DNA of 64,000 bases from Pseudorhodobacter sp. E13 (GTDB lineage: Bacteria; Pseudomonadota; Alphaproteobacteria; Rhodobacterales; Rhodobacteraceae). The notes below the pieces were generated by a model. The model saw nothing but the letters and a program-made list of their open reading frames with translations. It made no database searches and was not told the origin of the DNA. The stretch spans positions 62,001 through 126,000 of the forward strand of contig NZ_RPEN01000159.1 of the NCBI RefSeq assembly GCF_003991405.1. The letters are read 5' to 3'. Positions 8,841 to 17,114 of this stretch are shown here, in pieces (position 1 is the stretch's first letter; each line of letters begins with the position of its first letter). The translations under genes were made by a program, and so were the position numbers.

Positions 8841-10922
8841 ATGCAGGACAATCTATCGAACACGGCCGAGGCCACAGCGCATCATGATCCGCTCTCCTCT
8901 GGTTTCCCCCCCGGCATGGAAGGGCGCATCCTGTTCTGGATCGCCGTCGCCTTTTCGGTGTTTCAAATCGCGACCGCCGCGCATCTGATTGATTTCGCAA
9001 GCCAGATCACCCGCGCCTTTCACCTTGGCTTTCTGGCGCTGCTGGGCTTTCCCTTGCTCGCCATTTTGAAAGGTGGCTCCCGCCCTGCGCGGATTATCGG
9101 CTGGATCATGGCCGCCCTTGGGGTCATCGTTGCAGGCTATCAATGGTGGGAATATGTGCCGCTGATCATGCGCGCAGGCGACCCGCTGACCAGCGATATC
9201 GTCATCGGCTGCATCGCGCTGTTCACCGTGTTCGCCGCCGCTTGGGCGCTGATGGGCCCCGCGCTGCCCATCATCTCGGGCCTGTTCCTGTCTTACTGCC
9301 TGTTCGGCCAGCACCTGCCCCGCCCCTTCAACCACCGCGGCTATGACTTTTCCCAAGTCGTCGACCATATGGCCTTTGGCACCGAAGGCATCTACGGCAT
9401 CCCGATCTATGTCTCCTCGACCTATATCTTCCTGTTCATCCTTTTCGGCTCCTTTCTGGAAAAAGCCGGGATGATCAAACTGTTCACCGATGTCTCGCTG
9501 GGCCTTGTCGGCCATAAACAAGGCGGCCCGGCCAAGGTGTCGGTGCTGTCTTCTGGCCTGATGGGCACCATCTCTGGCTCTGGGGTTGCCAATGTCGTGA
9601 CCACCGGGCAATTCACCATTCCGCTGATGAAATCCTTCGGCTACCGCCCCGCCTTTGCTGGCGGGGTGGAGGCAACGGCCTCCATGGGCGGCCAGCTTAT
9701 GCCCCCCGTCATGGGCGCTGTGGCCTTCATCATGGCCGAAACGCTGGGGGTCGAATATTTTGAGGTGGTCACCGCCGCCCTCATCCCCGCCATCCTGTAT
9801 TTCGCCTCCGCCTTCTGGATGGTGCATCTCGAGGCAGGCCGCGCCAATCTGGTCGGCATGGCCAAAGATCAACTCCCCTCCCCCCGCAAGGCGATCCGCG
9901 AAGGCTGGCACCTGATCCTGCCGCTGGCGGTGCTGGTTTACCTGCTGTTTTCGGGCTACACGCCGCTTTTCGCGGGCACCATCGGGCTGGCGCTGACGGT
10001 GATGCTGATCCTCGGGGCCTCGGCGGTGCTGAACCTGCCCGAAGGCGTGATCCGCGTGATCTTCTGGATCGGTCTGGGCCTGATCGCAGCAGCTTTCTTT
10101 GAACTGGGCATCTGGGTCGTGATGTCCGCCATCATTGCATTGGTCGTATGGAATGCGCTGAACAAAGGCGGGCGCGAAACGCTGGCCATCTGCCGCGACG
10201 CGCTGGCCGATGGCGCAAAAACCGCCCTGCCCGTGGGCATCGCCTGCGCGCTGGTGGGCATCATCATCGGCACCATGACGCTGACCGGGGTTGCCAATAC
10301 CTTCGGTAGCTTCATCGTCTCGGTCGGGCAAAACAGCCTGATCCTGTCGCTGATCCTGACCATGATCACCTGCATCATCCTTGGCATGGGCATCCCCACC
10401 ATCCCCAATTACATCATCACCTCGGCCATCGCTGGCCCCGCGCTGCTGGAACTCGGCGTGCCGCTGATCGTCAGCCATATGTTCGTGTTCTACTTCGGCA
10501 TTCTGGCCGACCTGACACCGCCCGTGGCACTGGCCTGCTTCGCCGCCGCCCCGATTGCCAAGGATAGCGGTCTGCGCATCTCGATGCAGGCGGTGAAAAT
10601 CGCCGCAGCAGGCTTCGTCATTCCCTATATGGCCGTCTATACCCCCGCCCTGATGCTGCAACCCGGCGGCGCCTTAGCCGAGGCGATCGGCTTTGCCCCT
10701 GCCGTGGCCTATATCGTGGTCAAGGCAGGCATCGCGATTGCTCTCTGGGGCGCGGCGGTCATCGGCTGGCTGGGCCGCCCGCTCGCCCTGTGGGAACGCG
10801 CGTTGGCCGTGGCCGCCGCAGGCACGCTGATCGCCGCGCTGCCCATCACCGATGAGATTGGCTTCGCCCTTGTCGCTGCCTTCGCCGCCGCCCTCTGGCT
10901 GCGCAAAAAGGCCCCGGCATGA
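8841..10922 (+). CDS. TRAP transporter fused small/large permease (TAXI type)
   Basis: Inner-membrane subunit of a TRAP transporter that moves the receptor's ligand with sodium or protons. The 693-residue protein carries about 17-19 hydrophobic segments. The N-terminal 180 residues correspond to the DctQ-like small subunit, and the rest is the DctM-like large subunit (SGLMGTISGSGVANVVTTGQFTIPLMKSFGY, and MGIPTIPNYIITSAIAGPALLELGVPLIVSHMFVFY, quoted only as landmarks near 245-275 and 515-550). Fusion of both subunits is typical of TAXI systems. GGGAGGG precedes the ATG at 8841. Its stop overlaps the DUF1850 start by four bases. Confidence 0.93.
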   Translation: MQDNLSNTAEATAHHDPLSSGFPPGMEGRILFWIAVAFSVFQIATAAHLIDFASQITRAFHLGFLALLGFPLLAILKGGSRPARIIGWIMAALGVIVAGYQWWEYVPLIMRAGDPLTSDIVIGCIALFTVFAAAWALMGPALPIISGLFLSYCLFGQHLPRPFNHRGYDFSQVVDHMAFGTEGIYGIPIYVSSTYIFLFILFGSFLEKAGMIKLFTDVSLGLVGHKQGGPAKVSVLSSGLMGTISGSGVANVVTTGQFTIPLMKSFGYRPAFAGGVEATASMGGQLMPPVMGAVAFIMAETLGVEYFEVVTAALIPAILYFASAFWMVHLEAGRANLVGMAKDQLPSPRKAIREGWHLILPLAVLVYLLFSGYTPLFAGTIGLALTVMLILGASAVLNLPEGVIRVIFWIGLGLIAAAFFELGIWVVMSAIIALVVWNALNKGGRETLAICRDALADGAKTALPVGIACALVGIIIGTMTLTGVANTFGSFIVSVGQNSLILSLILTMITCIILGMGIPTIPNYIITSAIAGPALLELGVPLIVSHMFVFYFGILADLTPPVALACFAAAPIAKDSGLRISMQAVKIAAAGFVIPYMAVYTPALMLQPGGALAEAIGFAPAVAYIVVKAGIAIALWGAAVIGWLGRPLALWERALAVAAAGTLIAALPITDEIGFALVAAFAAALWLRKKAPA

Positions 10923-11281
10923 CCGCCTGCCTCATGGTCGGGGCGGCGCTGCTCGCCCTCACCTCACCCAGCTTCACCCTGCGCTGGACCCATTCGGTCG
11001 AGAAAATCGACTGGGTCGAAACCTACCAGATCACGGGCCAAACCCTCACCCTGACCCGCGCCGCGATCAAAGGCTCCGGCGCAGGCATGGAACCCGCCGA
11101 TAGCGCGAAGCTGGAAAACGGCTGGTGGGTCTGGTCCCCCAATCAAACCCTGCCCAGCCTCACCCTCGCCGCCTCAGGGGCCACCGGCGGCGGCTGGCAT
11201 CTTTGCGCAGATGGCACCTGCCAGGACCTCGGCACAGCGGCAGGCAAACCCATCACCCTGAAACCCTGCCCAAAAACCTGA
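10919..11281 (+). CDS. DUF1850 domain-containing protein
   Basis: Small protein of 120 residues with a hydrophobic N-terminus (MTACLMVGAALLALTS) that may be a signal or anchor, followed by the DUF1850 hallmark LRWTHSVEKIDWVETY and a Trp/Cys-containing C-terminal half (HLCADGTCQDLG, one likely disulphide). DUF1850 genes almost always accompany TAXI-TRAP permeases, so it is thought to be an accessory of such transporters, but its molecular function is not established. It overlaps the permease stop by four bases (ATGA), indicating translational coupling. Confidence 0.85.
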   Translation: MTACLMVGAALLALTSPSFTLRWTHSVEKIDWVETYQITGQTLTLTRAAIKGSGAGMEPADSAKLENGWWVWSPNQTLPSLTLAASGATGGGWHLCADGTCQDLGTAAGKPITLKPCPKT

Positions 11282-11288
11282 ATACTTC

Positions 11289-11354
11289 CGCTTTCTTTTC
11301 GGTGAAAATATCCTGGGGGGAATTGGCCGCAAGGCCAAGGGGGGCAAAGCCCCC
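11289..11354 (-). repeat. Terminator-like dispersed repeat (GGATATTTT..CCGAAAAGAAAGC type), copy 1
   Basis: Read on the minus strand, 11289-11315 carries GGATATTTTCACCGAAAAGA followed by AAGCGG. On the plus strand this is followed by two perfect hairpins, TTGGCC-GCAA-GGCCAA (11323-11338) and GGGGGC-AAA-GCCCCC (11340-11354). A second copy with the same tail and a similar G/C hairpin is at 32333-32387. It sits inside the cluster, between the DUF1850 gene and lhgO. Confidence 0.65.
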
Positions 11355-11382
11355 GCGCCCCTTCCACGCAAAGGCGACCCGT

Positions 11383-12588
11383 ATGACAAACGCAACCACC
11401 ACAGATTTCGCACTTGTCGGCGGCGGTATTGTCGGCCTTGCCACCGCCCTTAATCTGCAATCCCGCCATCCCCGCGCCAAAATCACCCTGCTGGAAAAGG
11501 AACCCCAGCCCGCACTGCACCAGACCGGGCGCAACTCCGGCGTCATTCATGCCGGGGTCTATTATGCGCCTGGCAGCCTCAAGGCGCGGTTCTGCGCGCA
11601 AGGCGTGGCCGCCACCAATGCCTTTTGCGCCGAACATGGCATCGCCACCCAAACCTGCGGCAAGCTGATCGTCGCCACTGACGCCTCTGAACTGCCGCGC
11701 ATGGAAACCCTCGAATCCCGCGCCCGCGCCAATGGGATCCGTATCGAACGCCTTTCCGGCGCCGATGCGCGGAAACTGGAGCCCAATATCTCGGCCATAG
11801 GCGCGCTTTTGTCGCCCAGCACCGGAATCGTGGATTACGCCGAAATGGCCCGCAAGATGGCCGCGTTGTTCACCAGCCGCGGCGGGATGCTGCAACTGGG
11901 CACCCAAGTCACGGGCGGCGATGAAACCGCCCAAGGCGTCACCTTGCACACCACCCATGGCACAATTTCGGCCGGCAAAGCCGTGTTCTGCGCGGGGCTG
12001 CAAGCCGACCGCATGGCCGCCCGCTTCGGGGCACAGGTCGATTTTCGCATCATCCCCTTTCGCGGCGATTACTTTGCCATCAAGAACCAACCCGCCGATC
12101 TGGTGCAACACCTGATCTACCCGATCCCGGACCCGGAACGCCCGTTCCTTGGCGTCCATCTCACCCGCAAGATGAATGGGGGCTTCACCGTTGGCCCCTC
12201 TGCCGTGCTGGCAGGCGCGCGCGAAGGCTATGCCAAAACCAGCCTCAATCCGACAGACCTTGCCGCCGCGCTCAGCTATCCGGGGTTCTGGAAACTGCTG
12301 GCGAAGAATGCCGCCTCAGCGGCAGATGAGCTTGCCTCGGCCCTGTCGCGCAAGCGCTATCTGAAAAAGGTGCAACGCTATTGCGCGCGCATCGAACTGG
12401 CCGATCTCGCCCCCTATAAATCCGGCATCCGCGCACAGGCCGTGGCCCGCGATGGCCGCATCATTGATGATTTCCTGTTTGTCGACAGCCGCCACAGCCT
12501 GCATGTCTGCAACGCGCCTTCGCCGGCGGCCACCTCGGCCCTTCCCATCGCCGCCCATATCGTCGACCGTTTGCTGGGGGATGCATGA
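11383..12588 (+). CDS. lhgO: L-2-hydroxyglutarate oxidase/dehydrogenase (LhgO family)
   Basis: FAD-dependent oxidation of L-2-hydroxyglutarate to 2-oxoglutarate, usually membrane-associated. The 401-residue product has the N-terminal dinucleotide-binding motif FALVGGGIVGLATALNL, the family signature LHQTGRNSGVIHAGVYYAPGSLKARFC, and FRIIPFRGDYFAI plus HLTRKMNGGFTVGPSAVLA further on. The C-terminal segment SGIRAQAVARDGRIIDDFLF and NAPSPAATSALPIA closes the FAD domain. I chose the ATG at 11383; the long upstream extension of this frame covers the repeat and DUF1850 and is not coding. The gene lies between a TAXI-TRAP transporter and a two-component system and overlaps the kinase gene by four bases, implying that imported substrate is oxidised here. 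Confidence 0.92.
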   Translation: MTNATTTDFALVGGGIVGLATALNLQSRHPRAKITLLEKEPQPALHQTGRNSGVIHAGVYYAPGSLKARFCAQGVAATNAFCAEHGIATQTCGKLIVATDASELPRMETLESRARANGIRIERLSGADARKLEPNISAIGALLSPSTGIVDYAEMARKMAALFTSRGGMLQLGTQVTGGDETAQGVTLHTTHGTISAGKAVFCAGLQADRMAARFGAQVDFRIIPFRGDYFAIKNQPADLVQHLIYPIPDPERPFLGVHLTRKMNGGFTVGPSAVLAGAREGYAKTSLNPTDLAAALSYPGFWKLLAKNAASAADELASALSRKRYLKKVQRYCARIELADLAPYKSGIRAQAVARDGRIIDDFLFVDSRHSLHVCNAPSPAATSALPIAAHIVDRLLGDA

Positions 12589-14342
12589 CCGGGCCTCGCA
12601 CCCTGATCGCAGCAATTGCACTGGCACTTTGTGCCGCAGCGCTGACCTATCACCTGACCTATCGCGCGGGCGAAGAGGCGCTGCGCTCGCAACTGGACCA
12701 ATCCCTGATCCTGACCGCCCGCGCCGTGGAAACCGAAATCGCGCGCTTTGGCTCCTTGCCTGCCATTGCCGCACAGGATGCCCGCATCCTTGCCGCAGTA
12801 AACACGCCGCAAAACCCGGCCCATATTGACGCCGCCAATCAATATCTCGCCAAACTCAGCGCCTTGTCCGGGGCCTCGCTGCTGTTCCTGATTGCCCCCG
12901 ATGGCACCACCTTGGCAGCCTCCAACTATCAGACCGCGCTGAACCTCGTCGGGCTGAACTTCGATTTCCGCCCCTATTTCAAGGCGGCCATGCAAGGCAT
13001 CAACGGCCGCTATTACGCCATCGGCACCACCACGGGCGAGCCGGGCTATTTCCTGTCCACCCCTGTCACCATGGGCAGCGTGCGCGGGGTTCTGGTGGTC
13101 AAGGTCGATCTGCGGCCCTTGCAGGCAACCTGGCTGGAGGCGGGCCTTGCCACCGCCATCATCGACCAGGATGGCGTGGCCTTTCTGTCGGGTGCTGCGG
13201 AATGGCTTTATCGGCCCACCACGGCCCTGTCGCCGCAAACCGTGGCCCGCATCCGCGAGGCCCGCACCTATGACGGGGTGGAACTCGTCGATGCCGATGC
13301 CATCCTCACAGCCCCGGACCGTGCCGCGTCGGCCCATGGCCCCATGCTGATCCGCGCGCGCCCCCTGACCGATGACGGCTGGATGCTGATGGCGGGTGCC
13401 CCCATCGCCCCGGTTGCCACCACGGCCACGCTTTCGGCACTGGGGGCGGCGTTGCTGGCGCTGCTGGCCACCGGGCTTGCCAAGATCGCGCATCAGCGCC
13501 GCCAGCTTGTCGCCCTGCGCCTGCGTCAGAACGCCCTGCTGGAAACCCGCGTCGCCGAACGCACCCGCGATCTCGCGCATGAGGTGCAGGCCCGCCGCCA
13601 GACCGAGGCCGAATTGCGCGCCGCACAAGAAGGTCTGATCCATTCCGAAAAAATGGCCGCGCTTGGCCGCATGTCTGCTGCCATCGTGCATGAAATCAGC
13701 CAACCCCTCGCCGCGATGGAGGCCACCTTGGGTGCCGCCGAAATTGCCTTGCCCAAGGGTCAGGAAAAAACCAAAACCCGCATCGCAACCGTGCGCGGGC
13801 TTGTGCGTCGTATGCAGCGCACGACCAAACATCTCAAAAGCTTCAGCCGCAAGGAACAGGGGCAGCTTTCACTGGTCAGCGTCACCCAGATCGTGGAAAA
13901 CGCGATGGATCTGGTCGCCCCCCGCGCCAAGGCCGTGGGGGTGACGCCGCAATTCGCGCCCCCCGAAACCCCGCTGCACCTGCGCGCCGGGGCCATCCGC
14001 ATGGAACAGGTTCTGGTCAACCTGTTGCTGAACGCGCTGGACGCGGTCGAAGGCTGCGACGGCGCCAGCATCACCGTGCACTGCGAGGCGACCGACACCC
14101 AAACGCTGATCCGCGTGCGTGACACCGGCACAGGCATCGACCCCGCAGACCTGCCGCGCGTGGCCGAACCCTTCTTTTCCACCAAAATCAGCGGCGAAGG
14201 GCTGGGGCTGGGCCTGTCCATCTCACAGGCGATCATCGCGGAATTCGGCGGGGAAATCCGCATCACCTCTGCCCCCGGCCAAGGCACCGAAGTCACCTTG
14301 GCGCTGCCAACCCCGCAAAGCCAGGAAGAGACCGCCGCATGA
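12585..14342 (+). CDS. dctB: DctB-like sensor histidine kinase
   Basis: Membrane sensor kinase of 585 residues. A first TM helix is at about 5-22, followed by a periplasmic PDC/double-Cache domain (about 30-275; LLFLIAPDGTTLAASN, GLNFDFRPYFKAAMQG) and a second TM at about 278-300. A coiled-coil linker follows, then the phosphorylation His in AALGRMSAAIVHEISQPLAAME, and the ATPase domain (N box LVNLLLNALDAV, G1 DTGTGIDP, G2 GEGLGLGLSISQAII). This layout is that of DctB, which senses C4-dicarboxylates. Here the genetic partner is a TAXI-TRAP system with LhgO, so the signal may be another dicarboxylate. It overlaps lhgO and the regulator gene by four bases each. The symbol names the family, not a proven ligand. 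Confidence 0.88.
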   Translation: MTGPRTLIAAIALALCAAALTYHLTYRAGEEALRSQLDQSLILTARAVETEIARFGSLPAIAAQDARILAAVNTPQNPAHIDAANQYLAKLSALSGASLLFLIAPDGTTLAASNYQTALNLVGLNFDFRPYFKAAMQGINGRYYAIGTTTGEPGYFLSTPVTMGSVRGVLVVKVDLRPLQATWLEAGLATAIIDQDGVAFLSGAAEWLYRPTTALSPQTVARIREARTYDGVELVDADAILTAPDRAASAHGPMLIRARPLTDDGWMLMAGAPIAPVATTATLSALGAALLALLATGLAKIAHQRRQLVALRLRQNALLETRVAERTRDLAHEVQARRQTEAELRAAQEGLIHSEKMAALGRMSAAIVHEISQPLAAMEATLGAAEIALPKGQEKTKTRIATVRGLVRRMQRTTKHLKSFSRKEQGQLSLVSVTQIVENAMDLVAPRAKAVGVTPQFAPPETPLHLRAGAIRMEQVLVNLLLNALDAVEGCDGASITVHCEATDTQTLIRVRDTGTGIDPADLPRVAEPFFSTKISGEGLGLGLSISQAIIAEFGGEIRITSAPGQGTEVTLALPTPQSQEETAA

Positions 14343-15634
14343 CTGTCTTTATCGTCGATGATGATGCCGACCACCTTGCCGCGCTGGCCGATCTGGTCGA
14401 AGTGGGCGGCCATAGCGTGCGCGCCTTTGAACGGGCGCAAGACGCGGTAGAGGCCGCCGCCGCAACCCCGCCCGATGCCATCCTGACCGATCTGCGGATG
14501 CCGGGGATGGATGGCATGGACCTGCTGGCCGCGATTGCCACACAGGCGCGCGACATCCCCGTCATCATGCTGACGGGCCACGGCGATGTGGCCCAAGCGG
14601 TGCGCGCCATTCAAGCCGGGGCCGAGGATTTTCTGGAAAAACCCTATGACGCGGCGCATCTGCTGTCGGTTCTGGCGCGGGCCTTGCGCGCCCGTGCCAC
14701 CCGGGCCGAAGTGGCGCGGCTGCAAAAGGAACTGTCGCTGAAATCCGGCGCGATCCTTGGCGAAAGCCCCGCCATCACCGCGCTGAACGAACGGCTTTCC
14801 GCGCTTGCGCCCTTGGATGTGGATGTGATCCTGACGGGCGAAACCGGCACCGGCAAGGAACTTGCGGCCCGCGCGCTGCATGCCGCCTCCAAACGCGCGC
14901 AAGGCCCCTATGTCGCACTGAACTGCGCCGCCCTGCCCGAGGCGCTGTTCGAACTGGAGGTCTTTGGCCATGCTGCCGCCGCCTTTCCCGGCGCGCAGGA
15001 AAAACCCGGCAAGCTGGAGGCGGCCAATGGCGGCAGCCTTGTGCTGGACGAGGTGGAATCGATGCCACTGCCGCTGCAAGGCAAGCTGCTGCGCGCACTT
15101 CAGGAACGGCAGGTCGAACGCATCGGCGAGAACCACCTGCGCCCGCTGGATATTCGTATTCTGACCACCTCAAAAACCGATCTGCGCGCGGCCTGCGCCG
15201 AAGGCCGCTTTCGCGCCGATCTGTTCTACCGCCTTGCCGGGGCTGAGGTGGCCTTGCCGCCTCTGCGCAATCTTGGCCCCGATATCGCCTTGATCTTTGC
15301 GCATTATGTCAGCCTTGCCGCCCGCCGCTATGGCCGCGATGCGCCCGAGATCACCATCGGCCTGCGCCGTGATCTGATGCGGCGTGACTGGCCCGGCAAT
15401 GTGCGAGAGCTGAAATCCATGGCCGAACGCTTTGCCCTTGGCTTGGGCGTCGGCCCTGCCGCCGATTTGCCCAAAGGTGAAACCCTGCCCGAACGCATGG
15501 CCGATTATGAGGCGCGCGAAATCACCGCCGCGCTGGATCGCTATGGCCAATCGGTCGAACGCGCGGCGCAGGCGCTTGGGGTGCCGCGCCGCACCCTTGC
15601 CGACAAGATGGCCCGCTATGGGATAAAGGGCTGA
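14339..15634 (+). CDS. dctD: DctD-like sigma-54-type response regulator with altered GAFTGA loop
   Basis: Partner of the upstream kinase, 431 residues. Receiver domain 1-115 with D7-D9 acidic pocket, phosphoacceptor D51 (LTDLRMPGMDG) and K101. AAA+ domain about 138-365 with Walker A GETGTGKE (167-174) and Walker B LVLDEVESMP (near 237). A Fis-type HTH is at the end (SVERAAQALGVPRRTLADKM). The loop that contacts sigma-54, GAFTGA in classical members, reads AAFPGA (214-219), so the Thr is lost. This may impair sigma-54 contact or mark action on another sigma factor. I found no well-spaced -24/-12 promoter before the TRAP genes. It closes the cluster, 9 bases before the convergent EcsC gene stop. 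Confidence 0.88.
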   Translation: MTVFIVDDDADHLAALADLVEVGGHSVRAFERAQDAVEAAAATPPDAILTDLRMPGMDGMDLLAAIATQARDIPVIMLTGHGDVAQAVRAIQAGAEDFLEKPYDAAHLLSVLARALRARATRAEVARLQKELSLKSGAILGESPAITALNERLSALAPLDVDVILTGETGTGKELAARALHAASKRAQGPYVALNCAALPEALFELEVFGHAAAAFPGAQEKPGKLEAANGGSLVLDEVESMPLPLQGKLLRALQERQVERIGENHLRPLDIRILTTSKTDLRAACAEGRFRADLFYRLAGAEVALPPLRNLGPDIALIFAHYVSLAARRYGRDAPEITIGLRRDLMRRDWPGNVRELKSMAERFALGLGVGPAADLPKGETLPERMADYEAREITAALDRYGQSVERAAQALGVPRRTLADKMARYGIKG

Positions 15635-15643
15635 CCCCCGCGC

Positions 15644-16414
15644 CTATTTCGCGATTTTCAGCAGCTTCAATTCCGCCTCAAAGGCCTTGCGCACCGGTTC
15701 CGCCCCATGCAGCACCGTCAATCGCAACAGGCCGAAACGGATATGCGCCAATTCGCGGTAATGGGTCAGAAAGGCGGTGTTCAACCCCGCCCCCGTCACG
15801 GCCCCCAGCACCGGCACCGCTTGCGCCGCCAGTTTTTGCGTCAGCACCGAGGCAAAGCCCGGCACGATTTTGGCCAGCAGCTTGTGCAGTGCAGGCCCCG
15901 TCAAGGTCATCCGCGCGCCAAGGAAAGAGGTGTTGATGCCGTCATCCTCGGCCAGTGGCCCACCTGCCGACAGCACCCGCAAGGCTTCGGCCCGCACTTC
16001 GGGCAGGCGGGTGTCAAACCCCTCCTCCTCGGCGGCGCGCAGAATGGCGTGCAAGATCACGGTGATGGTAACAGGCAATTCCGCCAAAGCCGTGGCCAGC
16101 CCGCCCGCGCCCCCCACGGCCCCAGTCAGCGCCGCCAGCGCCGGTGCGCCGCGCGGGCCAAAATCGGGGGCATGGCGGCCATGATCGGCCAGATTGACGG
16201 CGCGCTGCAACGCGTCAGAGGTGATCCGCTCAATCTGCTTGCGCAGCCCATCGGGCAGATGCCCCATCTGATCTTCGATCTTGCCGCCAAATTTGTTGAT
16301 GATCCGCATCAGCGGCCCATTGGCCCGCATCTGCCGTGCCGCCAGCGCAGCAATCTCTGGCCCGGCAGTCGGGGGCAGGATCGCAGGCAAAGGGTGCGTG
16401 ACATCATCTTCCAT
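15644..16414 (-). CDS. EcsC family protein
   Basis: The protein (256 residues from the ATG at 16414; an alternative TTG start lies 36 bases upstream) matches the EcsC family. Landmarks are an N-terminal helical region with MRIINKFGGKIEDQMGHLPDGL, a Gly/Ala-rich membrane-active segment ALTGAVGGAGGLATALAELPVTITVILHAI quoted here by position about 100-135, and VLGAVTGAGLNTAFLTHYRELAHIRF near the end. EcsC of Bacillus is linked to an ABC exporter and protein secretion, but the biochemical role of alphaproteobacterial members is unknown. No transporter is adjacent. It follows the GNAT gene on the same strand, 51 bases apart. Confidence 0.8.
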   Translation of the reverse strand: MEDDVTHPLPAILPPTAGPEIAALAARQMRANGPLMRIINKFGGKIEDQMGHLPDGLRKQIERITSDALQRAVNLADHGRHAPDFGPRGAPALAALTGAVGGAGGLATALAELPVTITVILHAILRAAEEEGFDTRLPEVRAEALRVLSAGGPLAEDDGINTSFLGARMTLTGPALHKLLAKIVPGFASVLTQKLAAQAVPVLGAVTGAGLNTAFLTHYRELAHIRFGLLRLTVLHGAEPVRKAFEAELKLLKIAK

Positions 16415-16465
16415 GCAACAAGAGGTAAGCTGCGCAGGGCCACAAAACAAGCACCCGCGGGCACA

Positions 16466-16954
16466 TCAGGCGACAGCGCGCGTCACTTCTCCGGTCACAC
16501 CGTCCCATGCGCCTGCCCGCAGCTCTTTGCCCAGCACGCGGTCGGGGTTGGTGGGGGGCGGCATCTCGACATGGTCCAGCTTGGCAAAGCCGAAGCGGCG
16601 GTAATAGGGCGCATCCCCCACCAGCAAAACCCGCGCCCAGCCAAGCCCGCGCGCGCGTGACAGGCTTTCGGTGATCAGCAAGGCCCCCAGCCCTTCGCCC
16701 TGCCGGGTCGGGTGCACCGCAACCGGCCCCAACAGCAAAATATCGCGCCCATTCACTTTGGCGGGCCAATAGCGGATGGCGGCGGCCAACACCCCGGCCT
16801 CATCCCGCAGCAGCAGGCACAGGGCGGCAATCGTCGGCACCCCTTCGCGCAAACGATAAGACGACAAAGCCGTGCGACCCGGCGCGAAACACAGGTCATA
16901 CAGTGCTTCGACCTCCCACCAGTCGGCCTCGGTTTCTTCGTCCAACCGATACAA
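16466..16954 (-). CDS. GNAT family N-acetyltransferase
   Basis: Predicted acetyl-CoA-dependent acetyltransferase, 162 residues. Strand beta4 and the acetyl-CoA loop are visible (LLLGPVAVHPTRQGEGLGALLITESL, the Q/RxxGxG/A P-loop), followed by VLLVGDAPYYRRFGFAKL, typical of the YjdJ/PhnO-like class annotated as N-acetyltransferase with 'YYxrfGF'. I start it at TTG 16954: a perfect GGAGGAGG (16961-16968 read on the minus strand) lies six bases upstream, and the residues before it look non-coding. The substrate is unknown. Confidence 0.85.
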   Translation of the reverse strand: MYRLDEETEADWWEVEALYDLCFAPGRTALSSYRLREGVPTIAALCLLLRDEAGVLAAAIRYWPAKVNGRDILLLGPVAVHPTRQGEGLGALLITESLSRARGLGWARVLLVGDAPYYRRFGFAKLDHVEMPPPTNPDRVLGKELRAGAWDGVTGEVTRAVA

Positions 16955-17114
16955 AGGCGGCCTCCTCCGTGAATCCCAGTTGCAAAAAACATGCAGGCGC
17001 GATCCTTGCAAGGGTTAATTGGGCAGCGGCGCAGAAAGCTGCTTTTAGCCTTTCACCGCCAAGGCTTGCCCCCTATTCTTGCGACAACGGCAGCGGGGCC
17101 GCGCAAAGGGCAGT

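Noticed and set aside
8853-10661. 602-residue open frame antisense to the TRAP permease
   Set aside because: It lies wholly opposite a gene with clear TM domains and motifs; its His/Gln/Asp-rich composition is the expected shadow of a GC-rich coding strand.
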